Shown: positions 11,413 to 22,222, counted from the stretch's first letter. The stretch is 64,000 nucleotides of DNA from Megascapheus bottae (GCA_024803745.1 JANJXV010000004.1:50539858-50603857), one strand, 5' to 3'. Program-made: numbers and translations. The notes: generated from the letters alone by a model not told the origin.

Positions 11413-11667
11413 TTTTTTATTTTTTTATTTTTTTATTGTAATTAGTAAAAGGGTTACATGATATTTGCCAGATAGAAGGTGCATTAATTCACATACATTG
11501 ATACCCTTTCACATGTCTTGGTACCCGTTTCCCTCCCCCCCACACCCCCCACCCGTCTTGGTTTTCCCCCCTTCCCTATCAAATTTCAAATATCCAAATA
11601 CAAATAAATTCAATATATCAGATAACAAAGTGAGATACTATACCAATATCAGATAACCAAGGGACAC
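11413..11667 (-). mobile_element. L1 3' end, 5'-truncated, antisense, with 14-bp TSD
   Basis: The reversed poly-A (T-rich, 11411-11436) is followed by the L1 3' end block, the C-rich complement of the polypurine tract and further 3'UTR. It is cut off after about 255 bases. Perfect 14-base duplications flank it (11399-11412 and 11668-11681), so both ends are fixed. No coding sequence is included. Confidence 0.95.
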
Positions 11668-11681
11668 TCATATACACTCTT
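11668..11681. repeat. Target-site duplication, right copy
   Basis: Perfect repeat of 11399-11412, marking the right edge of the L1 insertion. Confidence 0.9.
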
Positions 11682-12369
11682 GCACAGATGCATTGATAGA
11701 CATAAAAATAGAGAATAAATTAGACTTAGTGTTACATATTTTAAATTGTTTTCTTAAATGTGATGAATATTCACTTCCCCAGCAGACATATATACCAAAT
11801 ACTTTATTGTTTCTTATGTCATTAATCCAGTTGTGAACTTTTGAATCACAACAGAATATATTTTTATACTTCTTTTTTTCCCTAGAGCACTGTTTTAAAT
11901 TAAGATTCAGCACTCATAAGTAGCTGAATGTTTAGAAATAGCTGACTTAAACGTGAAAAAGAAATATTTCGTATTTGAATCATGAAGATCTAGTTTAGAA
12001 TTTTGCAATGACTGGATGGGTGGAAATATTGTTCCTGAAGTATATTTTTTTCTTCTAGATATTCCTCATACAGATAATTTCTTACCTATTGACATGCCCT
12101 AAATGCCCCTCAGTTACTTACTCAACAAATACATTGAGCTACCCATGTTATATTCTTATAGTAAAAGGGAAGTTTTATGTAATGATGCATATAGAAAAAA
12201 ATATCAAACAAGTTGGCCCCTGAAATTAGAATCATGATGTGATTTGTCAGGCTAAAATTACGTTTTGGTATTACACAAGCCATCCAATCTATACTGTTAA
12301 TCTTAATTTACATTATCCACTCACATGGTGGATTATGTGGGTGTGTATTGAAAAATTAAAAATAATTAT
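11682..12369. other. Unique sequence, no gene
   Basis: AT-rich DNA with no repeat or exon recognised. The minus-strand open frame at 11668-11913 starts in unique sequence and has no recognisable domain. Confidence 0.5.
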
Positions 12370-12584
12370 GGGGGCTGGGAGTTTATTCTAGTCGAAGAGT
12401 GCTTGCCTAGCATGCACGAAGTCCCAGGTTTGATTCCCCAGTAACACACACATAGAAAAAATAGCAGGAAGTAATTCTGTGGCTCAAGTAGTAAAGCTTC
12501 TAGGCTTGAGAAAGCCAAAGACAGTGTTCAGACCCTGAGTTCAAGCCAGGACTGGCAGTAAATAAATAAATGAATAAATAAAAG
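12370..12584 (+). mobile_element. Dimeric SINE, IDL-Geo-like
   Basis: Left monomer GGGGGCTGGGAGTTTATTCT then GAGTGCTTGCCTAGCATGCA with a box-B-like GGTTTGATTCC. Right monomer CTGTGGCTCAAGTAGTAAAG and GAGTTCAAGCCAGGACTGGC. The tail is a short (AAAT)n-type run. Confidence 0.93.
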
Positions 12585-12790
12585 ATTTATGGGTTATTTA
12601 TTGTTGTTTTATAACAATTAAGCTTTGAACAGTTATACTATTTAATTTTCACAAAATACAATCAAAAAAATTTATGAGAACTTCTGGTTATTATACACAG
12701 TTAATATTGGCTTTACTGACATAATATGCATATTTCTAAATTACCATCCATATAAATGAATAGAAATTATTGAGTGTACTTTAAACAGTT

Positions 12791-13005
12791 TTTCTTTTTG
12801 TGGATAATGGGGCTTGAACTTGGACTGGACACTATCCCTGTGCTCTTCAGTTCAAGGCTACCGCCCTACCCTTCAGCCAAGCCCCACTTCCTGTTAATTG
12901 GAGATAAGTTTCAGGTCCTATTGTGCCTGGGCTGGCTTTGAACCTTGATCCTCTGATCTCAGCCTCCAGAGTAGCTAGGATTACAGGGGTGAGCCACCCG
13001 CAAGC
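12791..13005 (-). mobile_element. Dimeric SINE, B1-dID-like, antisense
   Basis: Reversed tRNA-like monomer (GGCTTGAACTTGGACTGGAC, then TCTTCAGTTCAAGGCTACCG) followed by reversed B1 (GAACCTTGATCCTCTGATCT, then CAGCCTCC). An open frame at 12847-13104 on the minus strand is a product of this element. Confidence 0.92.
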
Positions 13006-13950
13006 TAAACAAATAATTTTGACATTCCTGTAAGTATTTTTTTTTTGGACAAAAGAAAAAAAGCTTAGATAACGCCAAGAATTAGTAGGAATTTTATTAC
13101 ACATAACTCCTTGCTAAATAATGAAGTTTGAATTCTTAAGACATCATCCATCAATAGATTAAAAATCTGTTTTTGCCACGTTTTATAATGTATTTTTCTA
13201 AAACAATAATGCTAGGTAATCATGTTATAATTTATTCCTAAGTCAACTACAAAATTGTGATGTTATTGGTTCCTTATGTTACTATATGTGAATGTACATG
13301 TATATAAAGATTTTTATGTAAGATAACATTTATTTCTCCATAAAAACATCAAAAATAACCTACTATATATAATTTTATCTAGCTCTCCATCAGAATCCAA
13401 AGCCTCTTCTGATATTTTTATGTTTAGCATATGTTGCATATTGAGAGGTGGATGATATAAATTTCAGAGATCATGATTTTATAGGATTAACATTCAAAAT
13501 ATTGTAACAATAAGCAATTTACAATTGTTTAGTTTTGTCAGAATGTTTCATAGTCACATCATTTAAAATGGCAAATATTTGTAGGATTACCATTGAATAT
13601 TTGCAGAGTTGAGAACTGTTTGGGAATTTTAAATGTTTGTAAGTATTTATATTTGAATAGTAAAACCCTTATATAAATTTAAAAACTTTATAGAAATGTG
13701 ACTAACTAAAACAATACAGATGAAAAAATGGAATTTTCATGGTTCAAATATATGTGATATAGTATTTTGAGAAAAACTATTTTGTATGAGCATACTAAGT
13801 ACCTAAAATTTATTATATTATTTAATAAGTGTGGTTGATATCTACAACCATTTCTTCCTCTGCTGGGTATAATTAATGTGTTGATTATAAACACAAGCAC
13901 ATACATGTATAACTTCCTTAGAAAACTTCACAGCATTATATTTTTTCTTT
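13006..13950. other. Unique sequence, no gene
   Basis: Very AT-rich, with no recognised repeat or exon. Confidence 0.5.
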
Positions 13951-13961
13951 AAAAAATCCCT

Positions 13962-14047
13962 GGGTATCAATGTATGTGAATTAATGCATCTTCTATCTGG
14001 TGAATATAATGTAACCCTTCTATTAATTACAATAAAAAATATATGAA
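13962..14047 (+). mobile_element. Minimal 5'-truncated L1 3' end (about 86 bp) with TSD
   Basis: Sense L1 terminus GGGTATCAATGTATGTGAAT to ATGTAACCCTTCTATTAATT and ACAATAAA with an A-rich tail. An 11-base duplication AAAAAATCCCT lies at 13951-13961 and 14048-14058. The insertion site is a T-run/A-run junction, as preferred by the L1 endonuclease. Confidence 0.9.
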
Positions 14048-14215
14048 AAAAAATCCCTAGGAGGATAACTCCTTTGTACAACTAATTAACAATAAGAAGT
14101 ATATAGTTCAAAAAGAATTAGACAGCCAATGAATGTAAAACACATTTAAAAGGGAAGGGAGAACAGATATACTTTTTAATCTATATTGTAGGTTTGGATA
14201 AGTAATGCATAATAA

Positions 14216-14444
14216 GCTGGGCGTGGTGGCTGACATCTATAATGCTGCTCAGGAGGATGAGATTTGAGGATCACAGATCAAAGCCAGTCTGGGCACTAAA
14301 GTCTGTGAGACCCTTATCTCTAATTCACCTGAAAACAGCAAGTGATGCTGTGGCTTAAGAGTTAGGAAAGTAACCTTGAGCTAAAGAGCTCAGGGACAAC
14401 ACCCAGACCCAGAGTTCAAGTCCCATGACTTCAAAAAAAAAAAA
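14216..14444 (+). mobile_element. Dimeric SINE, B1-dID-like, with perfect 16-bp TSD
   Basis: B1 monomer GCTGGGCGTGGTGGCTGACA, linker, then tRNA-like monomer (GTGATGCTGTGGCTTAAGAG to CAGAGTTCAAGTCCCATGAC) and a pure A tail. AAGTAATGCATAATAA at 14200-14215 and 14445-14460 is an exact target-site duplication, suggesting a comparatively recent insertion. Confidence 0.96.
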
Positions 14445-14589
14445 AAGTAATGCATAATAATACATGGAGACTTTTCTTTTCTAAAACATATCGGTTTTTT
14501 TTCTTTTTTCTTTCTTTTAAATTTATATTCTTGTGGGCTTTTGGTGATGGGAAAATACTCTTGGACTTCCTATCCTATTTCATGCTTTT

Positions 14590-14950
14590 TTTTGTATTTA
14601 AATTTTATTGTAAAGGTGATGCACAGAGTGATTAGAGTTACATAAGTAAGGTAATTAGGATATTTATTTACCAATTAATCCCTCCCTCTTTTTCTCCTAC
14701 TTGCCTTCCCCCAACCTCAGTTGTAAAGTTTATTTCCAGCATAGTATCTTATGAGTATGATTGTTGCTTTGGTTCATCCTTTTGACTAGTTATTTTTCTG
14801 CCTTAACCATATAACTCTCTCTCTTAACTGCATTTCTTCCCACCCCTAATCCTCTTTTTCCCTTCTTCTATCATTTCTTCTTGCTTTTGTTTTCACCTTC
14901 CTGTTTTTCTTTTCTTATGTGTGGTTTGATGGTACACAACTATATTACCG
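14590..14950 (-). mobile_element. Older L1 3' end variant, antisense
   Basis: ATTTAAATTTTATTGTAAAG followed by GTGATGCACAGAGTGATTAG parallels the L1 3' ends at 33112 and 62883. The C/T-rich stretch to about 14910 is the complement of a polypurine 3'UTR. More diverged than the main family, so the right border is uncertain. Confidence 0.65.
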
Positions 14951-16164
14951 AAGAGAAGCCATGCTAAGCATGAAATCTTTACTCCAAAGTCACAGGAGTC
15001 ATATGAAGATCCAGGATCTTTATTTCTCTTTCTGAGGTAGTTCTGACTTGATAGCTGTGTTTTTTAGATCAGTGGAAAGAGAAATAATATATTTGTATCT
15101 AATACTCAACTGTGTGATATGAAAAAATGATTAGACATTTTCTTCTTTTGCCAGTTCCCTATGAGAACAAGTTCTCAGTTATCTAGGGGATATGTTTATC
15201 CACATCTGAATACACTTTTATTTTTTAAGTAATTGTCTGAGGTTCAATGAAAGCAGGTTTTATTTCTCTCCACTACTCAACAAGCATTGTAGAATTAGCT
15301 TTTTCAATGAAGAGAACCGGTCAAAGAACTATATGCAGAAAAACTGATCTCACATCTCATCTATATTTCAAAAATCACAAACTTTTTGTTACAATATTGT
15401 GTAAATACATTGACATATTAAAGGATCTAGTGATTTTGACTTTTTTTTTCTTTTAATGTGGCATGAGGTCACTGGAGCCTGGTTTTTGATCACTGGTAAT
15501 GTTTGACATTATTGAGCAACCTTACCTTTGATGATCGTTTTCAAAAGTTCTGGGTCAGTCCCCTGTGGGAGAATATTGAGAATTTCAATTGTAAATTTGA
15601 AAGCAAAGCGTCATTACATCCTCCCTTTGTTTAAGCTATTTTCTATGGCAATTTTCACTGTGGTGAAGCGGTTTCATACAGTAAAACAACACCATTATTC
15701 CTTTTTAATTACTCAATTGTTGCTCATTTTAAAATCCTTTATGTAAGTATTACAAATCCCAGCCCTATAGATGACAAACAAAAATCACAGATCAGTAACT
15801 GCATGTGTTCTTTATTTCTGTCTCTTATATTGTTTGCTATATTTCCTGTGTCTTTTATATTGTTTTCTAAAATTTCTATTGCTTTAAACATTCTTCAAAT
15901 AAGTGAGAATACTGTTGGAAGAAAGATGAAGTTGCTCCTGTCTGCTTGGGACCCTGGAGCTGGTATGTAAGAAGCTTTGAGCATCTATACGATTAATTGA
16001 CTGGTCTTTATAGATTGGCAAGGAAAATTGATCATTACAGAGAATGTTTGTAACATGGAATATATGAGTATTCAGGAACTTCCATGACCTGTATCTTGCA
16101 TTTGCTTGGTTTACGGAGGCTAAATTCATTGTTGAGGGTGTAAGAAACATTCTTTTGGCCAATC
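14951..16164. other. Unique sequence with candidate conserved blocks
   Basis: No repeat family recognised. The parts 15480-15760 and 15880-16160 are richer in G+C than their flanks and read like constrained noncoding DNA, but this cannot be tested without an alignment. Open frames at 15247, 15528 and 15884 show no protein signature. Confidence 0.4.
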
Positions 16165-16382
16165 AAGTTATATATTCATAATATACATATATAATTTATG
16201 TGTAGTAATTCATGCATGTATAATATATTTATATAATTGCATATAAGTATACATAGCCATACATAGATCCATATGTATACTCATATGGATATGTATACAT
16301 ACATGTATAATATACACATGTATATATGTATGTACATGTGTGTATCTATGTATAATTACGTATGCATATTATATGTATGTGT
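16165..16382. repeat. AT/TATA-CATA low-complexity, palindrome-rich tract
   Basis: Alternating TATA, CATA and GTAT units for about 220 bases, with many self-complementary words. The clearest hairpin has ATCCATATG at 16267-16275 and CATATGGAT at 16282-16290 around a 6-base loop. Confidence 0.85.
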
Positions 16383-18104
16383 TCACCCTTTATCTCATCA
16401 TTGTTGTGCTGTCTACTGTCCCCCAAACTGATAAGCTTACAAACAAGGCAAGATGCAGAAACAAAAACAGCAACAAAAGAAAAAAATCTTGTTTCCATTT
16501 ATTGAAGTTCATTAAAAAATATTTTGATAGTTATACTCCTTTGACATCTATGTAAATGTCTATATAACTTTTCTTTAAATACTTAATTTATTGTTAAATG
16601 TTATCAAGTTAGTGTTAGATGCCAAGGGTAGTGTCTCTTTCATATATTATTGTGAGAGTCATGCATTTTAGGCTATTTTGTACTCCTTATGTGTGTATAT
16701 ATATATTCATAAATCTATTCAACTATTTTGCAGATTAATATTTGATGAATTATGTTAGCCATGAGGAATCATTTAAATGGTAATAATATCTAGTTCATTG
16801 CTGAGTATGAAATATAATTTCCATCTCTCCACTTAAATTTCAGTTAAGAATCAAAGAAAATAATATAACTACCAGTTATACATGTTTTGGTAGCAAAATA
16901 CTGTTAAAAGAATCCAGAAACATATAGTTTTCCAGTCTTCATTTTAGTTGTTACTTGTATTTAACAATAGGAGTAAAAAATATTAAAAAAGAAAGCTATG
17001 GATGACTATTATTTTAACCTCACTAATTAATGGTTAAAGTAGAAGTCAATGGGCTTTTGTCCTCAACTTTTTTTTCTACTATTCTGTCTTTTCGTAGTGT
17101 CCCTTACAAAATACAAGTTCTCCTTAAAACTGCAATTATTTCAGTGCTTTTTTGAAAAAAAGCAATTCCTTATGTCCTTAATGACACCCAGAACTCTAAC
17201 AAATCCTTTGGAATTATAATATAAATACCAATGAAGCTGTAAAATTTTAAATAGAATTTATACCCTAGGTTGAGTCAGGGCAAAAAGCTTATATTACAGC
17301 CCTAGACAGATAATATGTCACACATGTTGATGATTACACTTTATAATACATGAAAAGTCTTACTTTATTTTAATATGAAAAACAGGAGTAGGTAGAAGTT
17401 TTAAAATTTCTTTTTGAATAGCCCTGTACGTTTGAAGGAAAATAGATTAGAAATGCATAAATTATTTCCAAGGAGTCAGTTCTGCCTGTTAACACTTAAC
17501 TGACTCCCTAGGAGTCAAACTTATAATACTTTGTGAGAAATGTATTGGTATTCAGCATACTGGGAGAAATTAAGCCAATTGCCCATTATGATAATGCCTA
17601 TGTACCAGCTGGTAAGACCACATCTGAGGTTCGAGAGGCCCTGTGGCATATCATTCTATTCCTGAAGTTGTATATCTTTTCTACTCAATTTGTATAGCTG
17701 TGTTTTTCTTATTTCTGAAATAAAATCAGTTCTAACAACTATGCAATTATAAAAATAACAAAAAGAAAATCTGTAAATATGAACTCCTCATCTCAGTCTA
17801 GAATTGTTTATTATTAAATATCAAATGAATTTAAAATATTTGTGGTTATAAATGAAATTGTATCTTACTTTTATCTTCTTATATGTGTTTTGTTTCAGAA
17901 TATCTTCATTATAACACATGCATGCAGGAATGATAATATCTTAATGTGCTTACTTGAATTTTTTTCAAACATATGCATTACGATTTATTCTCTGATAATT
18001 ACGAAAGTGCTGCAAATTGTAGATATTGTATATGAAGCACATAAATAATTTCAGAAATGTATTAATATAAAAAATCAAAATCAATCATTATATTTAAATT
18101 ATCT
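16383..18104. other. Unique sequence with one notable hairpin
   Basis: No repeat family or gene recognised. An inverted repeat GGAGTCAGTT / AACTGACTCC sits at 17472-17481 and 17498-17507. Confidence 0.5.
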
Positions 18105-18315
18105 GGGAAAATCCAGTCTCTGCTAGCTAACTTCTGTGATACTAGCTACTCAGGAGTCTGAGATTTAAAGATTATTATAAGCCAGCATAGCAGAAATTTG
18201 CATGAAACTTCATGACCAATTAGTCACCAGAGAAGCTAGAAGTGGAACTGGTAGAGCACTACCCTTGAGCAATAAAGTTCTGGGACACTCCCCAGGCTCT
18301 GAGTTGAAAACTTTG
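18105..18315 (+). mobile_element. Dimeric SINE, B1-dID-like, diverged
   Basis: ACTAGCTACTCAGGAGTCTG (B1 core) followed by the tRNA-like monomer (GCTAGAAGTGGAACTGGTAG, then AGCACTACCCTTGAGCA). Many substitutions and a short right monomer point to an old copy. Confidence 0.8.
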
Positions 18316-18639
18316 GAATTATACTTTTATACAATTATATACAATTGAACATTTAAGGTGTTTTCTGAGTTATTTCTTGCCTCTTTTCTCAATGATTAAG
18401 AGGTAATATGTATATGATCTAAAAATCATGACTAATATTTATAGATTACTTAAAAGTATATTTGTGCTCCTACTTTCCAGCTGCATATAAAAATGTAAGC
18501 TAGCAAAGAGAGAAATAGAATTTGTGATCCTTTTAATATCGGCTTGTATCTGATTGAAGACTGCAAATATACATACATGCATGTGTGACCATTCTTGCAA
18601 GCACATCGTCAGCATTTTCTTATAATCATTCTTTTTCTT

Positions 18640-18862
18640 TTCTTTTTAATACTCTCCTAATTCTTCTCTAGCTAGCTTGGACCACACTCATCCTATGTAT
18701 CTATATCTCTCCTGTGTCTGATAGCTTTTTACATGCAGCCATGCTTAGCTTATTGGTTGTAATGGGGTGTTACTAAATTCTTACTCAGTCTGATTTCAAA
18801 CCTCAACCTTCTCTTCCTCCCAAGTAGTTTCAATTAAAGGCATGAGCCACTGAGCCAGGCAA
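18640..18862 (-). mobile_element. Degraded dimeric SINE, B1-like end, antisense
   Basis: The right end reads AAAGGCATGAGCCACTGAGC then CAGGCAAAT, the reversed B1 start. The rest (TTCAAACCTCAACCTTCTCT) is recognisable but diverged. Confidence 0.6.
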
Positions 18863-18989
18863 ATCTATTGAGATGTTCCATACTGTGGTTAAATGTGTAT
18901 GATCTTGATATAAAGCAGTTTTAAGTGCATTTCCAACAGAAGGATTCAGAAAATGGGTTGACACCTTTACTCTTGTAGCTAGTTTGCTT

Positions 18990-19066
18990 TTCTTGTGGTG
19001 CTGGGAACCAAATAAGACCTTGGAATACTAGCCAGGTGTTCTACTACTGAGCTTTATTCCCAGCCC
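18990..19066 (-). mobile_element. ID-like tRNA-derived SINE, antisense
   Basis: GTGGTGCTGGGAACCAAATA to TTCTACTACTGAGCTTTATT then CCCAGCCC is the reverse complement of the rodent ID monomer (box A near the right end, box B near the left). Confidence 0.75.
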
Positions 19067-19225
19067 TTTCTGACACCTTTTAATATCAAAGATAATGTTC
19101 AAGCCAACACAGAAAAAAATAAGAATAACTGTTTGCCTTTTGGGAGAATGCTTTTAATTCCTTTGAACAAGGAACACCATTCAATAATTATCATTTTAGG
19201 CCTGGTATAAAAGAATGTAATTAAG

Positions 19226-19575
19226 GGCCGAGAGTTTGGCCTAGAATAGAGTACTTGCCTAGCATCCACAAAGAATTTGGATTGATTCTTCGGTACCATA
19301 TATACATAGAAAAAGCCAGAAATGATGCTGTGGCTCATTTGAAATTTGATAGGGAAGGAGGGAAAACCACTACAGGTGGGAGGGATGGGGGAGAGTAATG
19401 GGTACCAAGATATGTGAAAGGGTATCAATGTTGTGAATTAATGCACCTTCTAGCTGGCAAATATCATGTAACCTTTTATTAATTACAATAAAAAAATGAT
19501 GCTGTGGCTCTAGCCTTGAGAAAGCCCAAGGATAGTGCTCAGGCCCTGAGTTTAAGGCCCAGAACTCGCAAAAAA
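19226..19575 (+). mobile_element. Dimeric SINE, IDL-Geo-like, split by an L1
   Basis: Left monomer and linker occupy 19226-19336 and the rest of the right monomer resumes at 19495-19575 (ending GGCCCAGAACTCGCAAAAAA). An L1 3' end lies between, flanked by a duplication of SINE sequence. A frame at 19099-19428 crossing this is repeat-derived. Confidence 0.95.
19337..19494 (+). mobile_element. L1 3' end, 5'-truncated, nested in a SINE
   Basis: Sense L1 3'UTR starting at the polypurine side (TTTGAAATTTGATAGGGAAG), running to AATTACAATAAAAAAA. AATGATGCTGTGGCTC at 19321-19336 and 19495-19510 is a perfect 16-base target-site duplication made of SINE sequence (17 if the adjoining A is counted). Confidence 0.97.
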
Positions 19576-19798
19576 GAATATGATTATAATGTTACCATTG
19601 AATAATAAGAATTATTCTAGTTTTTCATAGTCATCTCATTGTATTGCCTGTGATATTTTTGTCCAAGTATGGTTCTTTCCATATGTCATTGTTAGTAATT
19701 TAGTTCACTGGTATCTTTACTCCATATCTTTTCCAAGCATGGATTTTCTCTTCTTGAGATCACTTCAGCTGTCAAGCACAGTAGAAAGAAGATAATCA

Positions 19799-20043
19799 GC
19801 TGGGTACCTGTGGCTCACACCTGTAATCCTAATTACTCAGGAGGCTGAGGTCTGAGGATCACAGTCCAAAGCCATTCAGGTGGGAAAGTCTGTGAGACTG
19901 TTATCTCCAATTACCCACCAAAAATAGGAAGTGGTGCCCTGGCTCAGATGATAGAGCACTAGCCTTGAGTTGAAGAGCTCAGGGACAGTGCCCACGCCCA
20001 CAGTTCAAGCCCCAATGACTGCCAAAACAACAACAACAGAAAA
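19799..20043 (+). mobile_element. Dimeric SINE, B1-dID-like, well preserved
   Basis: AGCTGGGTACCTGTGGCTCA through CTCAGGAGGCTGAGGTCTGA, linker TCTCCAATTACCCACC, then tRNA-like monomer (GATAGAGCACTAGCCTTGAG to GTTCAAGCCCCAATGACTGC) and a CAA-rich tail. The copy is close to the family pattern. Confidence 0.95.
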
Positions 20044-20969
20044 GATAAATCCTGGAAAGAATACCATGTTTTCACTTTCTAGTTCTACCACATTTCAGTG
20101 TATGTAATAAACTGTGTACAGACAGACATTATTTTAGGAGACTCCCTGAAGAATGCGATCCAAAACCACTTCAAGTAGAAGAGTTCATGAAATTTCATTT
20201 CCAAAACACCCGGCAAAAGGCCAGAGTAGAAATAAGCTTGTGTGGTATAGAACCAGGCATAAGCAATCAAGCTGAGCAAGTACTGGTTCCTTAGTTCAAG
20301 CTTTAATACTGGAAAACAAAACAATAACAACAAAAACAAAAACCCATTATCTGATATATAATGTCATCAAAATGTTAGAGATGACCAAAAATTTCTTGAA
20401 GAAAATCTACAAATTAGTATATTTATGTATAGTCAATAACACTTTTAGATGAATATATTCTTTAGGAGGTAACCTCTTACTTAAAATGTATAGAGAATAG
20501 CTATAGTATAAATTTACTTGAAAAATGCCAGCATTAATACTCTCTTTTGCAATTCTCACAACCCCGCTATGTGTAGAAGCAATTCTTGGATTAGCTTTTC
20601 AACCATATGCTGTTGTTCTGTTAGCAGGTCTAAAAGTGACACGTTTATTTTCCATATTTTTGTTAATATTGTTTATAGTCTGGCTTAGATGTTAGTTGAC
20701 AAAGCCTTTCAAACTTTTGTGTTTGAGATAAAACTGCCAACAATTGGTAATTAGAATGTTCATTATTCGTCTAGGGAAAAAAGTGTAAGTATAAAGGTTT
20801 ACTAGTTAGTATGCCTTTCAGAACTTGTGGAACACTCTTTGCAGTTAGTGAGGTTAAATTTAATCTTATTGCCTATTTCCTATCATGATAACTTAGATCT
20901 AGAGAAGAAAGCTTCTTTATTTAAGCAAGTGGACATAAAGTATAAAATTTCAGAGACAGCAGAAGTTAA
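20044..20969. other. Unique sequence, no gene
   Basis: An 84-codon minus-strand frame at 20085-20339 has no recognised family and ends within ordinary flanking DNA. The part 20600-20800 has a less repetitive texture and a TTGGTAATTAGA homeodomain-like site. Confidence 0.4.
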
Positions 20970-21205
20970 AAGTTCACAGTATCCTGGCTCACAACTGTAA
21001 TCCTAGCCACTCAGGACACAGAGACCTAAAGTTCTTAGTTTAAAGTCAGCCCAGCCAGAAAAAGCTCATAAGACTCTTACCTCAAATTAACCACAAAAAG
21101 AAGTAGAATTGTCACTCCAATGGTAGAGCACCAGTCTTCAGTAAAAAGGCTGAGGGACAGGGTCTAGATCTGAGTGCAAGCCTCAGTACCTGTACACATT
21201 TACAC
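20970..21205 (+). mobile_element. Dimeric SINE, B1-dID-like, diverged
   Basis: GGCTCACAACTGTAATCCTA, then CTCAGGACACAGAGACC; right monomer GGTAGAGCACCAGTCTTCAG. Ends in an ACACA-rich tail. Confidence 0.85.
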
Positions 21206-21457
21206 ACACAGATACACAATGGAAAATAAAATAAAAATTGAAAATGTCACCATGGGTTTGTCCCTGTCAGTTCTGTTTCCATGAAGGCTGATTTGTGTGT
21301 GTGTGCTGGGGTGATGAAACTTTGTCCTTAATGTTGTCACTGGGGAAATTGGTTTTGATATTGAAAGATGAACAAAGATTTCTTTTCATAATCCAGTCAT
21401 GATTCATTAGTTCCATAAAATGTTACCATAACTTCACCTTTCTCCTTTTCCTTTCTT

Positions 21458-21696
21458 TTTTTTCTTTTTTTTTTTCTCTTTTTGGTGGGATATGAGGCTT
21501 AAACTGGGCCTGGGCACTGTCCCTGAGCTCTTCAGCTCCACTTTACTACTCTTACCCTTCAGCCAAGCCCCACTTCCTGTTTTCTAGAGGTTAATTGGAG
21601 ATAAGAGTCTTTGTGCCTGGGCTGGCTTTGAACCTTGATCCTCAGATCTCAGCCTCCTGAGTAGCTAGGATTATAGGCCTGAGCCACCATGCCTGG
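21458..21696 (-). mobile_element. Dimeric SINE, B1-dID-like, antisense, perfect 16-bp TSD
   Basis: The reversed poly-A (T-rich, 21457-21482) leads to the reversed tRNA-like monomer (GGGCCTGGGCACTGTCCCTG) and reversed B1 (CTCAGCCTCCTGAGTAGCTA). CTCCTTTTCCTTTCTT at 21442-21457 and 21697-21712 is an exact target-site duplication. Confidence 0.95.
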
Positions 21697-21712
21697 CTCC
21701 TTTTCCTTTCTT

Positions 21713-22222
21713 AATATTACTGTCTAATGTTAGAAAGCTTAGAACTTTCCTTGTTTATCTTTTTTTTATAAAATTGAAAAAGGTATTATTTTGCCTATTA
21801 TATCTCCTTAAGGATACAGTGCTATCTTCCACTGCTTTTACTTTTTTTAAGCAACTCTTTCTTATTAGTTAAGGCGTTTGTTTGGGGTAGGGGTGCAAAT
21901 AGACTTTTCAGGACTTCCAAAGGAATTTTCCAAGAATACACATAAATACGCACAATGTGTAGTAATGTCTCTTTGATACATTACTATTTCTGTATTATGG
22001 AAATCAATATCTTAAGGCAAATCTTGCTAAACAAAGATACTGAAATGTTTAAGATAGCCTTCACTTTATGGGGGTTAGGCAAAGGTCATTAAAATTCTGC
22101 ACTTCTAGAGGTGCGTCAGTTCTATTTTATCAGAGACAACCCAAATAGCTAACACTTGAAAATTTATTAGTGACATGTTTTCTTTAAAATGCATTATTGT
22201 ATTATTAAAAATATTTATTCAT
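21713..22222. other. Unique sequence, no gene
   Basis: AT-rich DNA between two SINEs, with nothing recognised. Confidence 0.5.

Noticed and set aside
12361..12600. Target-site duplication for the SINE at 12370
   Set aside because: ATTATGGGG and ATTTATGGG are similar but short and inexact.
19099..19428. 109-codon minus-strand frame
   Set aside because: It spans unique DNA, part of a SINE and an L1 3'UTR, so it is a composite of repeats.
20085..20339. 84-codon minus-strand hydrophobic frame
   Set aside because: It looks membrane-like, but T-rich DNA gives Phe/Leu-rich frames by default. No family was recognised.
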